DNA of 64,000 bases, from the NCBI GenBank assembly GCA_028287305.1, contig JAQBPX010000029.1, positions 62,001-126,000 on the forward strand, written 5' to 3'. A program made the translations under genes and the position numbers. Shown here one piece after another: positions 14,869 through 24,448 of this stretch. The DNA comes from Gemmatimonadota bacterium. GTDB taxonomy: Bacteria > Gemmatimonadota > Gemmatimonadetes > Gemmatimonadales > Gemmatimonadaceae. The notes beneath the pieces were generated by a model that was not told the origin of the DNA, searched no databases, and was given only the letters and a program-made list of their open reading frames with translations. Numbering within the stretch: position 1 is the stretch's first letter; every line of letters starts with the position of its first letter.

Positions 14869-17442
14869 TTACATCGACACCCAGTACGACCCCTTCACCA
14901 GGAAGGTGTTCGTCGGGTGCGCCCGGAAGAGGTCCCGGTAGTCCCGCGTGGTGCTGAAGGTGCCGGGGTTCTCGAAGTCCGTCCGGCCCTGCGCCCACAC
15001 CACGTAGAGCGACGACCCCGGGCGGTACTCCCAGCGCATCACCGCGTTGGAGCGGAACTGCTTGAAGTTGAAGTCCTCCAGCTGGTCCTCGGCGCGGGCG
15101 AACGGCTTGAAGCGATCCGCGAACTTCGCGGCACCCGCGTCACGCAGCTCGCGCCAGTCGGAGTAGTGCCCGCTGGTGATGAACGGTGACACGTACACCT
15201 CGAACGACAGCGTCGGCGTCGCCGTGAAGTTCAGCCGGCTCGTGAGGGAGAGCGTGGTCTGCTGCAGGTTGGCGAAGGTGTAGTGCGTGGTGTCCGATCC
15301 GAGCGCGCCGAAGTTGTCGTACCACTGGCCGGCATTGTGGCGCTTGCTGTAGCCGAGGCCCACGCCCCCGTTGAAGCGGCTGCTCACGCGCACGCTCACG
15401 CCGGGATCCACTTCCCAGTTGCCCGAGCGCCCCTCGTCGCCGCCGCCCCAGCTGTAGTTCACGTTCGGCGACACGCGCATGCGGCTGTCGGCCTCGATCC
15501 CCGCCCAGCCCCATGGGGAAATGGACTGGCGCAGTGCCGGCCCGCCTCGCGTGCAGCTGGCGCAGTACGACGACACGAGCGCATTGCCGCCCTGGCCGAA
15601 GTGCAGCCACCAGTTGTTGTTCAGCTGCGCGTGCGCATTCACGTTGCCACCGACTTCCGTGCGGATGCCGCTCGTGGTGAAGTTCGACCACTGGTTGATG
15701 TTGAAGAACACTTGCCGGTAGTACTTCGTGGGCTTCGTGTAGTTGATGCCCACCCACCCCCACTGGTTCTGGTTGTCGGCCTGCGAGAGGAAGCCGACGT
15801 CGTTGATCTCGAACCCTGGCGAGATGCGCTGGTAGCCGGTGTTCCAGCGCACCTTGCCCACCAGCTTGTTGGCCGCCAGCTGCCAGCTGTCCCCGATCAG
15901 CGACGTGCGCGTGCTGTCATACGCGACGCCGTCGTCCGGGCGCTGGTAGAGGTGCGTCCCGCGGCGCTGCGTGAGCGCGATGGCCTTCGCGTCGCCACTC
16001 ACCTGGCTCGCCGCGTAGTAGCCGGTGACCTGGTAGTTGTTCTGCAGGAAGCGATGGCGGAAGTCCACGCCGCCGGCGTAGGCGCTTCGGTGCAGGTAGT
16101 CCTGGCTCCACTGGTCCGTGGCGCGCGACACCGCGGTGCCCATGAAGCCGATGCCGCTCATGCCGCCATTGGCGTCCTTCTGCACGCGACCCACGAGGTA
16201 GTTCGACTGTGGCTCGATGGTCTTGTTGCCGGGCGCCACCTCGCGCTGCGTCATGGCATCCAGCACGCCGACCGACACGCCCTTGCCCAGCTGGCCGGTG
16301 AGCTTGCCGGCGCCGAGGATCGTGGAATTCTGCTGGTTGGAGTCGTCGAAGTAGCTGCCCGAGAGCTGCGGGCTGCGGCCGATCCGCCGCGAGTAGAAGA
16401 GCCCGGAGCAGGTGCCGTCGTTGCAGTTCACGTCGAAGCGGAAGAGTCCCTGCCCTTCCAGGAAGAAGGGGCGCTTCTCCGGGAAGAAGGTCTCGAAGGC
16501 GGACAGGTTGAGCACCGAGGGATCGGCCTCCACCTGGCCGAAGTCGGGATTCACCGTGGCATCGAGCGTGAGGCTGGACGTCACGCCGTACTTGATGTCG
16601 GCGCCCATGGTCGTCTTGCCGCTCTGCTCGTACTTCGTGCCGCGCGGCACGTTGGTGGTCTGCGCCACCGTGTAGGGCGCGACCTCCAGGCGGCGCGGGG
16701 CCGACACGCCGCGAATGCCCTGCACGTCTCCGAACTGCGACGCAAACCCCGAGGTGTTGCGCTTGTAGACCGGCCACGAGAGCCGCTCGTTGTAGCGGGC
16801 GATCTCGCGAAAGATCATCACGCCGAAGGTGTGGTCGTCGTCATTCGAGAAGCGCAGCTGGTTGAGCGGGATCTGGAATTCCGCGGTCCAGCCCAGCGAG
16901 TCGATGCGCGTGGCGACGTCCCACACGCCGTCCCACGAGAGGTCTTCCTCGCTGTCGTTGAAGATGATCGCGTCGCGCTTCACCCCCGCCGGGTTGGTGG
17001 CGAACTCGTAGCCGCTGCGCTTGTCGTGATACCCGTCGATCGCGACCTTGATATCGTCGCTCGAGGTGCGGTTGTCGCGGCGCGCGAGCAGGCGCGCGAT
17101 GGAGTCAGGGTGCGGGTCGAACGCGCGAACGAACACGTAGACGTTGCGGCTGTCGTAGGCGATGCGCGCCTCGGTCCGGAAGCGAGGATCGGCGTCTTCC
17201 TTCGGGTCGTACATCCGGAAGGCGTCGATCGGCTTCGAGGTGGCCCAGACGGCATCATCCATCTTCCCGTCGATCACCGGCGCCTTCTCGGCGCGGCTCG
17301 CCGTTCCCATGCGGGCGGCCATCGCGCTGCTGGCCGGCGCGCCCGTGAGCGCCCCGCCCTGTGTGGTGACCGCCTGCGACTGCTGCGCGCCGGCGAGGGC
17401 CGGCAGGAAGAGGGCGACGAGATAGAGTCGGCTCGCACGCAT
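14869..17442 (-). CDS. DUF5916 outer-membrane protein with CBM9-like N-domain
   Basis: The 857-residue protein has a signal peptide (MRASRLYLVALFLPALAGAQ) and a family-9 carbohydrate-binding-like domain at about residues 50-230 (APVIDGKMDDAVW, GVWDVATRIDSLGWTAEFQI). The rest, starting near RRLEVAPYTVAQ, is DUF5916 and includes FGQVEADPSVLNLS and FETFFPEKRPFFLEG. Alternating aromatic strands follow to the C-terminus, which ends in a hydrophobic strand (LVKGSYWVSM), as expected for a beta-barrel. Length and order are typical. The family is probably an outer-membrane protein; its substrate is unknown. Confidence 0.88.
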   Translation of the reverse strand: MRASRLYLVALFLPALAGAQQSQAVTTQGGALTGAPASSAMAARMGTASRAEKAPVIDGKMDDAVWATSKPIDAFRMYDPKEDADPRFRTEARIAYDSRNVYVFVRAFDPHPDSIARLLARRDNRTSSDDIKVAIDGYHDKRSGYEFATNPAGVKRDAIIFNDSEEDLSWDGVWDVATRIDSLGWTAEFQIPLNQLRFSNDDDHTFGVMIFREIARYNERLSWPVYKRNTSGFASQFGDVQGIRGVSAPRRLEVAPYTVAQTTNVPRGTKYEQSGKTTMGADIKYGVTSSLTLDATVNPDFGQVEADPSVLNLSAFETFFPEKRPFFLEGQGLFRFDVNCNDGTCSGLFYSRRIGRSPQLSGSYFDDSNQQNSTILGAGKLTGQLGKGVSVGVLDAMTQREVAPGNKTIEPQSNYLVGRVQKDANGGMSGIGFMGTAVSRATDQWSQDYLHRSAYAGGVDFRHRFLQNNYQVTGYYAASQVSGDAKAIALTQRRGTHLYQRPDDGVAYDSTRTSLIGDSWQLAANKLVGKVRWNTGYQRISPGFEINDVGFLSQADNQNQWGWVGINYTKPTKYYRQVFFNINQWSNFTTSGIRTEVGGNVNAHAQLNNNWWLHFGQGGNALVSSYCASCTRGGPALRQSISPWGWAGIEADSRMRVSPNVNYSWGGGDEGRSGNWEVDPGVSVRVSSRFNGGVGLGYSKRHNAGQWYDNFGALGSDTTHYTFANLQQTTLSLTSRLNFTATPTLSFEVYVSPFITSGHYSDWRELRDAGAAKFADRFKPFARAEDQLEDFNFKQFRSNAVMRWEYRPGSSLYVVWAQGRTDFENPGTFSTTRDYRDLFRAHPTNTFLVKGSYWVSM

Positions 17443-17535
17443 GCGACACCTTCGGGGATGGAGGAACGGGGGTGGGGAGCTGGTCGATCTGACAGCTGGA
17501 CCTACGAAAGGGTTGAAGAAAGCGTGTCATCGAAG

Positions 17536-17564
17536 TTGTTCAGTTCTGGCAAGCGCTGTAACTT
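17536..17564 (+). promoter_or_regulatory. Possible sigma-70 promoter for mgtE
   Basis: TTGTTC and TAACTT are spaced by 17 bases, about 60 bases before the GTG start. The leader that follows shows no recognisable magnesium riboswitch fold by eye. Confidence 0.4.
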
Positions 17565-17626
17565 GACGCGCCCGCAGGGTTTGTCCTCCTGGAACGCCCC
17601 CCGATCTCGCTGCCGGAGGATCCCCC

Positions 17627-19045
17627 GTGTCGCTTTCCCAGCGCAATCCGGAAGACCGGCCGATCGCGGTGCTGCTCGCGCCCGACATCCTGGCGCTGCT
17701 GCTCGAGTCGCCGCAGGACATTCCGGGCGAGACCGAGGAAGTCCACCCGGCTGACCTCGCCGACGTCGCCGAGCTGCTGCCGGAAGAGCACGTCGCGGCC
17801 TTCCTCCAGGCGCTCGCGCCGGAGCGCGCGGCCGACCTGCTCGAGTATCTCGACGAGGACCTCCGTGTCCGCCTGATCGAGGCGATGAGCCCGGAGAGCG
17901 CGGCGGTGCTCATCTCGCGCATGACGCCGGACGATCGCGCCGACACGCTCGACGAGATCGACGAGGAGCACGCCGAGGAGATCGTCTCGGAGCTGAGCGA
18001 GGAGGCGCGCACCGAGACCGAGCACCTCCTCTCGTTCCCCGCCGATTCCGCGGGCGGCCTGATGACCACCGAGCACGTCTCGGTGCCGGCCGACACGACG
18101 GTCGAGGCCGCGCTCGAGAGCGTGCGCGTGGCGGCGCGGTCCGGGCGCCGCGAGGCGACGTATGCCGTCTATGCCACCGACGAGCGTGGCCGCCTGGTCG
18201 GCGTGCTCTCACTGCGCGAGCTGCTGGCGGCGGTGCCGGGCACCACGGTGCGCGACGTCGCGTGGACCGAGGTGATCACCGTGGGGCCGATGGCCGATCG
18301 CGAGGAAGTCGTGCGCGTGACGTCGAACTACGACCTCGTGGCGGTGCCCGTGGTAAGCGAGTCGGGACACCTGATGGGTGTCGTCACGGTGGACGACGTC
18401 ATCGACGTGATCCAGGAAGAGCAGACCGAGGACGTCCAGAAGCTGGGCGGCATGGAGGCGCTGGATGAGCCGTACATGCAGATCGGCCTGTTCTCGATGA
18501 TCCGCAAGCGCGCGGGGTGGTTGAGCATCCTGCTCGTGAGCGAGATGCTGACCACCGTGGCGATGCAGCAGTTCGAGGGCGAGATCAAGAAGGTCGCGGC
18601 GCTCGCGCTGTTCATCCCGCTCGTGATGAGCTCCGGGGGCAACTCCGGTTCACAGGCCACGTCGCTGGTCACGCGCGCCATGGCGCTCCGCGAAGTGTCG
18701 GTGGCGGACTGGTGGCGCGTCGCCCTGCGCGAGCTGCCCGCCGGCCTCGCGCTCGGCTCCATTCTCGGCGCGATCGGCATGACGCGCATCTACATCTGGC
18801 AGTCGTTCGGCATGTGGAACTACGGCGAGCACTGGCGGCTCATCGCGATGACCGTCGGGATCGCGCTGGTGGGCATCGTGACCTTCGGGTCCCTCGCCGG
18901 CTCGATGCTGCCCTTCCTGCTCAAGCGGGTCGGCTTCGACCCGGCGAGCGCATCGGCGCCCCTGGTCGCGACGCTCGTGGACGTCACGGGGTTGAGCATC
19001 TACTTCATCGTCGCGCTCATCGTGCTGAAGGGCACGCTGCTCTAG
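17627..19045 (+). CDS. mgtE: Magnesium transporter MgtE
   Basis: The 472-residue inner-membrane protein is a MgtE-type Mg2+ channel. A cytoplasmic helical N-domain (about 35-130; HPADLADVAELLPEE and RMTPDDRADTLDEI are typical) is followed by two CBS domains (about 140-260). Five membrane helices follow from about 290. The pore motif PLVMSSGGNSGSQATS is intact, and the last helix has LVDVTGLSIYF. When Mg2+ is high the N and CBS domains bind it and close the pore. GTG 17627 has a good ribosome site (CCGGAGGAT). The EamA gene follows after one base. Confidence 0.94.
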   Translation: MSLSQRNPEDRPIAVLLAPDILALLLESPQDIPGETEEVHPADLADVAELLPEEHVAAFLQALAPERAADLLEYLDEDLRVRLIEAMSPESAAVLISRMTPDDRADTLDEIDEEHAEEIVSELSEEARTETEHLLSFPADSAGGLMTTEHVSVPADTTVEAALESVRVAARSGRREATYAVYATDERGRLVGVLSLRELLAAVPGTTVRDVAWTEVITVGPMADREEVVRVTSNYDLVAVPVVSESGHLMGVVTVDDVIDVIQEEQTEDVQKLGGMEALDEPYMQIGLFSMIRKRAGWLSILLVSEMLTTVAMQQFEGEIKKVAALALFIPLVMSSGGNSGSQATSLVTRAMALREVSVADWWRVALRELPAGLALGSILGAIGMTRIYIWQSFGMWNYGEHWRLIAMTVGIALVGIVTFGSLAGSMLPFLLKRVGFDPASASAPLVATLVDVTGLSIYFIVALIVLKGTLL

Positions 19046-19046
19046 C

Positions 19047-19922
19047 GTGACGCAGCGCGACGGCGCCCGTTCCGGCGCCCTGCTGATCGCGCTCAGCGCG
19101 TGCGGCTTCGGCTCGATCCCGATCTTCGTCTCGTTCGCGACCGCCAGCGGCGCGCCGCTCCTCGCGATCCTGGCCTGGCGATTCATCATCGGCGCGCTGC
19201 TGCTCATCACGATCGCCGGACCGCAGCGGATGCGGCAGTACGCGCGCTTCGGCCCGCCGATCGTGCTCTTCGGCGGCGTGGGACAGGCGATCGTCAACGG
19301 CGTGAGCCTGTCGGCGCTGCGCTGGATTCCCGTCGCCACCCTCAGCTTCCTGTTCTACACGTATCCCGCGTGGGTCGCCGCGTTCGCCGCGGCGCGCGGC
19401 ACCGAGCCGCTCACCATGCGCCGCGCGGTCGCGCTGCTCATCGCGCTCGCCGGCGTGGCGGTGATGATCGGCAACCCGCTCTCCGGCCACGGCCCGAACC
19501 CCATCGGGCTGGGGCTCGCTCTCTTCTCGGCCATTGCCTACGCGCTGTACATCCCGCTGCTCGACCGATTGCAGAAGCCGGTGACGCCCGCGGTGGCGGC
19601 CGCCTACGTGGCGAGCGGCACGGCCGTGGTGATGACGACCGTCGCGATCACGACGAGCGTGTTCACGGCCACCTTCCATCGCGCGGCGTGGATCTCGATC
19701 GCCGGACTGGCCGTGGTCTCCACGACCATGGCGTTCATCGCGTTCCTGCGTGGCCTGGCGCGACTCGGTCCGGTGCGGACGGCGATCGTCAGCACGGTGG
19801 AACCGTTCTTCACCGCGATGCTCGCCGCGTGGCTGCTCGCGCAGCCGATCCCGAATCGCACCTTCCTCGGCGGCGTGCTCATCGCCACCGCGGTGATCAT
19901 GGTGCAGTGGCGCTCAGCGTGA
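19047..19922 (+). CDS. EamA-type (DMT) membrane transporter
   Basis: The 291-residue inner-membrane protein has ten predicted hydrophobic helices in two EamA halves, beginning SGALLIALSACGFGSIPIF. The second half has TPAVAAAYVASGTAVVM and the signature VSTVEPFFTAMLAAWLL. Such proteins export metabolites or amino acids; the substrate is not predictable. It begins one base after mgtE, so the two are likely co-transcribed. Its 3' end overlaps the convergent SURF1 gene by 9 bases. Confidence 0.86.
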   Translation: MTQRDGARSGALLIALSACGFGSIPIFVSFATASGAPLLAILAWRFIIGALLLITIAGPQRMRQYARFGPPIVLFGGVGQAIVNGVSLSALRWIPVATLSFLFYTYPAWVAAFAAARGTEPLTMRRAVALLIALAGVAVMIGNPLSGHGPNPIGLGLALFSAIAYALYIPLLDRLQKPVTPAVAAAYVASGTAVVMTTVAITTSVFTATFHRAAWISIAGLAVVSTTMAFIAFLRGLARLGPVRTAIVSTVEPFFTAMLAAWLLAQPIPNRTFLGGVLIATAVIMVQWRSA

Positions 19923-20618
19923 GTGCCGCTCCCGCATGGCGACGAGTGCAGCGCCCGCGAGCGCCACGAGCGCGAAGAAGAACCACTGGATCGCGTAGCT
20001 GAGGTGCGGTCCCTCGTCGAGCGCCGGCGCGGGCGTGCGCACGGGCCGGCCGACGTGGCCGCTGTCGCCGCGTGAGGGCGTGACGACCAGGTACCACGGC
20101 TTCACGGGGTAAGGCACTCCCGCCGCGATCCCCGCCGGCGTGATGAAGCGCAGCCGCTTCGGATCCACCGCACCGATGACCGGCACGCTGCTGAGCGCCT
20201 CGACGTATCCAGTGAGCGTATCGCGCTCCTCGCGCCACCGGGAGAGGTCGATGGACGAGCCATCGGGGGAATAGGCCCATCCGCGATCCACCAGCACCGC
20301 CGTGTCATTTCCAGCCGTCCGAACCGGCGTGACGATGTGCACGCCCGGCGAGCCGATGTTGGTGCGCGCGGTGATCACGAGCTCGTGCTCCCAGTCGGGG
20401 GAGCCCGCGACGGTGGCCTGGCGGTAGCGTGCCGCCGCGGCGTCGCGCGGCAGCCGCGCGACGTCGACTGGCGGCAATGCCATGCGGCCGCTCACCCGCG
20501 CGTTCAGCTGCTGCCGCTGCACCCGGCGCGAGAGCTGCCAGAAGCCGAGTCGCACGAAGATCGCCGCGAACACGATGGCAAGGAGGATGAACGCGGACGT
20601 GCGGCGTGACATGCGCAC
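19914..20618 (-). CDS. SURF1 family cytochrome oxidase assembly protein
   Basis: The 234-residue protein has the SURF1 layout. There is a TM helix near residues 9-26 and then LGFWQLSRRVQRQQLN. The periplasmic domain includes DTAVLVDRGWAYSPDG and KPWYLVVTPS. A second TM helix near 208-228 is preceded by HLSYAIQWFFFA. SURF1 helps insert heme into aa3-type cytochrome oxidase, which implies aerobic respiration. The start is GTG 20618 or ATG 20612. No oxidase subunits lie nearby. Confidence 0.9.
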   Translation of the reverse strand: MRMSRRTSAFILLAIVFAAIFVRLGFWQLSRRVQRQQLNARVSGRMALPPVDVARLPRDAAAARYRQATVAGSPDWEHELVITARTNIGSPGVHIVTPVRTAGNDTAVLVDRGWAYSPDGSSIDLSRWREERDTLTGYVEALSSVPVIGAVDPKRLRFITPAGIAAGVPYPVKPWYLVVTPSRGDSGHVGRPVRTPAPALDEGPHLSYAIQWFFFALVALAGAALVAMRERHSR

Positions 20619-20631
20619 AAGCTAGCGGGAG

Positions 20632-21441
20632 CTAGAACAGCGACATCTGCTCGCCGAGCTTCGCTGGATCCACGGCGCCCTGGCCCATGAGTCCCTGCAG
20701 CTCGCGAACGGACGAGGGGCTGTGGCCGGCGAAGTGATTGTTGACGTACCCGTACACGGTGACACCAACCTGCGTGAGGCGCAGCAGCACTTCGGCCCAG
20801 AGCTCCAGCTCGCGCGAGCGGTCCACCTGGATTCGTGAGTAGTCCACGATCGTGCGATCAGGCCCCATCCAGCGGACGTACGTGAAGTCGGCGGTGGGCC
20901 GCTCCGCCAGTGCGAGCATCTGCTTGCGTGGAATCCAGCGCGCGTCGGTGAGCGCGAGCGCCACGTGATGCTCGGCAAGCAGCGCGAGGATGCCGTCGTT
21001 GATCCACCCGCGATGCCGGAACTCCACCGCGCATCGCACGTCCTGCGGCAGGCGCGGCAGGAATTGCGCGAGCGCCGGGAGGTGGTCGGGGGTGAAGTCG
21101 GGACCGAGCTGCACCAGCACCGGGCCGAGCTTGTCGCCCAGCTGCCGCGCGACGGTGAAGAAGTCGTCCGTCTCCGCCTCGGCGTGCCTGAGCTTGCGCG
21201 CGTGGCTGATCTCCTGGGGAAGCTTGAGGGCGAAGGTGAAGCCCGGGGGCGTGCGCTTCGCCCAGCCCTGCACGTGCGTGCTCGGGGGCGTGGCATAGAA
21301 AGTGGAGTCGACCTCCACCGTGTCGAAGGCGCGCGAGTACGTCGCCAGGTAATCGGCGGGTCGCGTCCCCACCGGATAGAAGGGGCCGACCCACATGTCG
21401 TAGTTCCAGCCCTGCGTTCCCAATCGGAGGCGCGCCGTCAT
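20632..21441 (-). CDS. DUF72 family protein
   Basis: The 269-residue cytoplasmic protein matches DUF72 (YecE-like TIM barrel): LRLGTQGWNYDMWVGPFYP at the start, FDTVEVDSTFYATPP, FTFALKLPQEISH, CAVEFRHRGW and VYGYVNNHFAGHSP near the end. The biochemical role of this family is not established. ATG 21441 puts the conserved block at residue 3. It sits 13 bases upstream (on the minus strand) of SURF1 and may share its transcript. Confidence 0.88.
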   Translation of the reverse strand: MTARLRLGTQGWNYDMWVGPFYPVGTRPADYLATYSRAFDTVEVDSTFYATPPSTHVQGWAKRTPPGFTFALKLPQEISHARKLRHAEAETDDFFTVARQLGDKLGPVLVQLGPDFTPDHLPALAQFLPRLPQDVRCAVEFRHRGWINDGILALLAEHHVALALTDARWIPRKQMLALAERPTADFTYVRWMGPDRTIVDYSRIQVDRSRELELWAEVLLRLTQVGVTVYGYVNNHFAGHSPSSVRELQGLMGQGAVDPAKLGEQMSLF

Positions 21442-21581
21442 GCATGGAATCGGCGGGGTGGCGGCCGGCACGTCAAGCGTGCGCTGCCCATCGGAGTTCC
21501 GGGCACAGCCGTCACCATGGGCCTGCTCCTTGCCCATTCTGTCGTGCTCTGACCGACGTAAACCCCCAGGAGGCTTTCCCA

Positions 21582-22184
21582 ATGGATTCGACCGACGGCA
21601 AGATCGAGCGCGCGAAGGACAACGCGCTTGGCAAGCATGACAGCAATCCCAGCGCAGGCGACCAGGTTGGCGAGGCAGCGGGCGGAATCTCCGGCGTGCT
21701 CGCGGGCGCCGCGATCGGCTCGGCAGGCGGTCCCGTCGGCACCCTGATCGGCGGAATCGCCGGCGCCATCGGCGGCTGGTGGAGCGGACGCGCGGTCTCC
21801 GAGGCAGCCGGCGCCATCACGCACGATGACGATGGCCACTACCAGAAGCATTACGAGTCCTCCTCGAAGCTCGCCGATCGCAGCTACGAGCAGGCGCGCC
21901 CGGCGTATCACATCGGCCACCTGGCCGGCAACAACCCGGACTACCAGGGCAAGAGCTGGGACCAGGTCGAGCCCGACCTGCAGAAGGGATGGAACAAGGC
22001 CGCCGGCACGGCGCATGGCGAGTGGAATACCATGAAGTCGTACGCCAGCGAGGGGTTCAATCGCAGCCGCTCGACGCTCGCCAACGCGGGCAACAAGGTG
22101 GCCAATGCGGCCGATGACATGAAGGATCGCGTGGACGGCAACCCGGCGAGCAAGCCGGGGCCGGACGCTACGGACCGCAGGTAG
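21582..22184 (+). CDS. Glycine-zipper stress-type protein
   Basis: The 200-residue protein has a hydrophilic N-terminus and a glycine-zipper hydrophobic segment at about residues 30-70 (GISGVLAGAAIGSAGG, GTLIGGIAGAIGGWWSG). A charged helical region follows with DHYQKHY-like and YHIGHLAGNNPDYQGK motifs, as in general-stress proteins of soil bacteria. No cleavable signal is seen. AGGAGG is 7 bases before ATG 21582. A terminator hairpin follows. The role is inferred: membrane-associated stress protection. Confidence 0.75.
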   Translation: MDSTDGKIERAKDNALGKHDSNPSAGDQVGEAAGGISGVLAGAAIGSAGGPVGTLIGGIAGAIGGWWSGRAVSEAAGAITHDDDGHYQKHYESSSKLADRSYEQARPAYHIGHLAGNNPDYQGKSWDQVEPDLQKGWNKAAGTAHGEWNTMKSYASEGFNRSRSTLANAGNKVANAADDMKDRVDGNPASKPGPDATDRR

Positions 22185-22241
22185 CGGGAAGCAGGTAGTG
22201 GGGGGCTGAGGGGCTGGGGACAGCCACTTCGGCTCTTCGAG

Positions 22242-22273
22242 AGGGCCCGCGACGCTACGGCTTCGCGGGCCCT
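22242..22273 (+). terminator. Intrinsic terminator after glycine-zipper gene
   Basis: AGGGCCCGCGA pairs perfectly with TCGCGGGCCCT (11 bp) and is followed by TTTCC. The hairpin overlaps the last codons of the convergent AttH-like gene. Confidence 0.75.
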
Positions 22274-23736
22274 TTCCTGTAGGTCTCGAAGAATCCGCTG
22301 CCATCCAGGGTAAGCGGTTGCCCGCTCACGCGGCCGGTGACGTGCGCGCGCCCCTTCATCTGCACGAACCACTGATCGGAGCGCACTCGGCCCGCGTTCG
22401 CGACAGCGTCGTCGATCATGAGCTCCACGCGCACCGTGTCGTCGCCGCGGATGTCGGCGAATTCAGCACGGCTCGGTACCGCGATCTCGCGGGTGCCCGC
22501 ACGCGCGCGACGGCCATCCTCGTACGCGATGCGCTTCGGGCGAAAGAGCGCGCGGAATCCCAGCGAGTCCGTGAGGTAGAGGAAGAGCGGTTGTGATTCG
22601 GCCAGTGAATCGGCAGGCTGCACGCGACCATACAGCATCGCCCACTTGCCGAGGCGGGCCGAGCCCCATTCCCACGTCACGCCACGCCACGTGCCCCAGT
22701 TGTGGTCGTGATAGCCCTGCGCCCTCGCGAATCGCTCACACTCGGCGGCCACGCAGATCGTGCCATCCGCGTCGGCGCGGAGTGCCGGCACCGCGTAACC
22801 GCTCGCGACTCCACTGCCACCCACCGCGGCGCCGGGGAAGTATGCCCCGGGTGTCGGGTCGAAGGTGAGGTCGAGTCGAAGCCGCGCGCCGGTTGCCGCT
22901 TCGGTGGCACTCGCCTGGATTGCGTATCGCCCGTCGGGCTCCACCTGCACCGTCGATTCGCCGAGCACCAGGTTGGCATCAGCGGTGGAGAATCGCACGT
23001 CCCTGCTTCGCACGGTGCTGGTGAAGCGGCGTTCCGGCCTGCCCTGTTCGTGCAGGGTGACGAGCACCTGTCCGCCCCATCGCTCGCTCGCACGCTCCTG
23101 CACGGCGCCTGCGAGGATGTACGAGATGAACGCCCACCTCCTGCCATCGGCGCTCAGCACGTTGAAGTAGTGCCACTCGGCCCAGCTGCTGTCGTCCTTC
23201 GCCAGTGCAGGCGGAAGGTGAAAGCGGTCGACCTGGTGGCGTAGCTCCAGCGGCGTGGGCGAGACCCAGCGGCGGTCGAGGGAGTCGTCGCCCCAGCTTC
23301 CCTCCGAAACGCTCGGACCCGCACCCACCGCCAGTGAGGCCGAGGGAATCTCGCCCGCGCCCTTCACCGCCCACTCGCGGCCGTCCATGGCGCGAACGTA
23401 GAGCAGCTTGCCTTCTATCTGCGGTGCGGCGCTCGTCACCCTCGACGCGAGACGTGGTGACGCGAGCAACTGGTGATGGACGAATCGCGCGTGGTCGATC
23501 GAGAAGTACAGCCCGCCCAGGCCGCCCGTCTTCATGACCTCCACGTCCAGCCCCTCGGGCAGCACGGTCACCTCGCCGCCGCCCACGAGCTTCTCGTCGC
23601 GCGCCTGGGTAAGGAGTGCTTCACCAATCGATAGCAGCACGATCATTACGCTGACGCCCATGCCGTAGCCGAGCAGCAGGAACAGCGTGCGCCCTGGGCG
23701 CAGCGTGATGTTCCGGGCGGCGAGCAATGCGAACAT
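22255..23736 (-). CDS. AttH/CrtC-like lipocalin domain fused to a permease-type N-terminus
   Basis: The 493-residue protein starts like an FtsX/MacB permease (MFALLAARNITLRPGRTLFL, one TM helix to about residue 40). It has a periplasmic stretch to about 190, then an AttH/CrtC domain of the carotenoid 1,2-hydratase-like lipocalin superfamily: AEWHYFNVLSADGRRWAF, GYHDHNWGTWRG and KWAMLYGRV. No second membrane helix is seen. In AttEFGH systems the AttH protein is a separate partner of an ATPase and two permeases, and those three genes lie directly upstream here. It is probably the envelope substrate-handling subunit. The fusion is unusual. Confidence 0.78.
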   Translation of the reverse strand: MFALLAARNITLRPGRTLFLLLGYGMGVSVMIVLLSIGEALLTQARDEKLVGGGEVTVLPEGLDVEVMKTGGLGGLYFSIDHARFVHHQLLASPRLASRVTSAAPQIEGKLLYVRAMDGREWAVKGAGEIPSASLAVGAGPSVSEGSWGDDSLDRRWVSPTPLELRHQVDRFHLPPALAKDDSSWAEWHYFNVLSADGRRWAFISYILAGAVQERASERWGGQVLVTLHEQGRPERRFTSTVRSRDVRFSTADANLVLGESTVQVEPDGRYAIQASATEAATGARLRLDLTFDPTPGAYFPGAAVGGSGVASGYAVPALRADADGTICVAAECERFARAQGYHDHNWGTWRGVTWEWGSARLGKWAMLYGRVQPADSLAESQPLFLYLTDSLGFRALFRPKRIAYEDGRRARAGTREIAVPSRAEFADIRGDDTVRVELMIDDAVANAGRVRSDQWFVQMKGRAHVTGRVSGQPLTLDGSGFFETYRKGPAKP

Positions 23737-23737
23737 C

Positions 23738-24444
<707 letters not shown>

Positions 24445-24448
<4 letters not shown>

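Noticed and set aside
17443-17626. Magnesium riboswitch in front of mgtE
   Set aside because: I could not find the conserved stems of the M-box by eye; only a promoter and ribosome site are supported.
15283-17754. 823-codon plus-strand frame opposite DUF5916
   Set aside because: Same reasoning: the minus frame has signal peptide, CBM9-like and barrel features.
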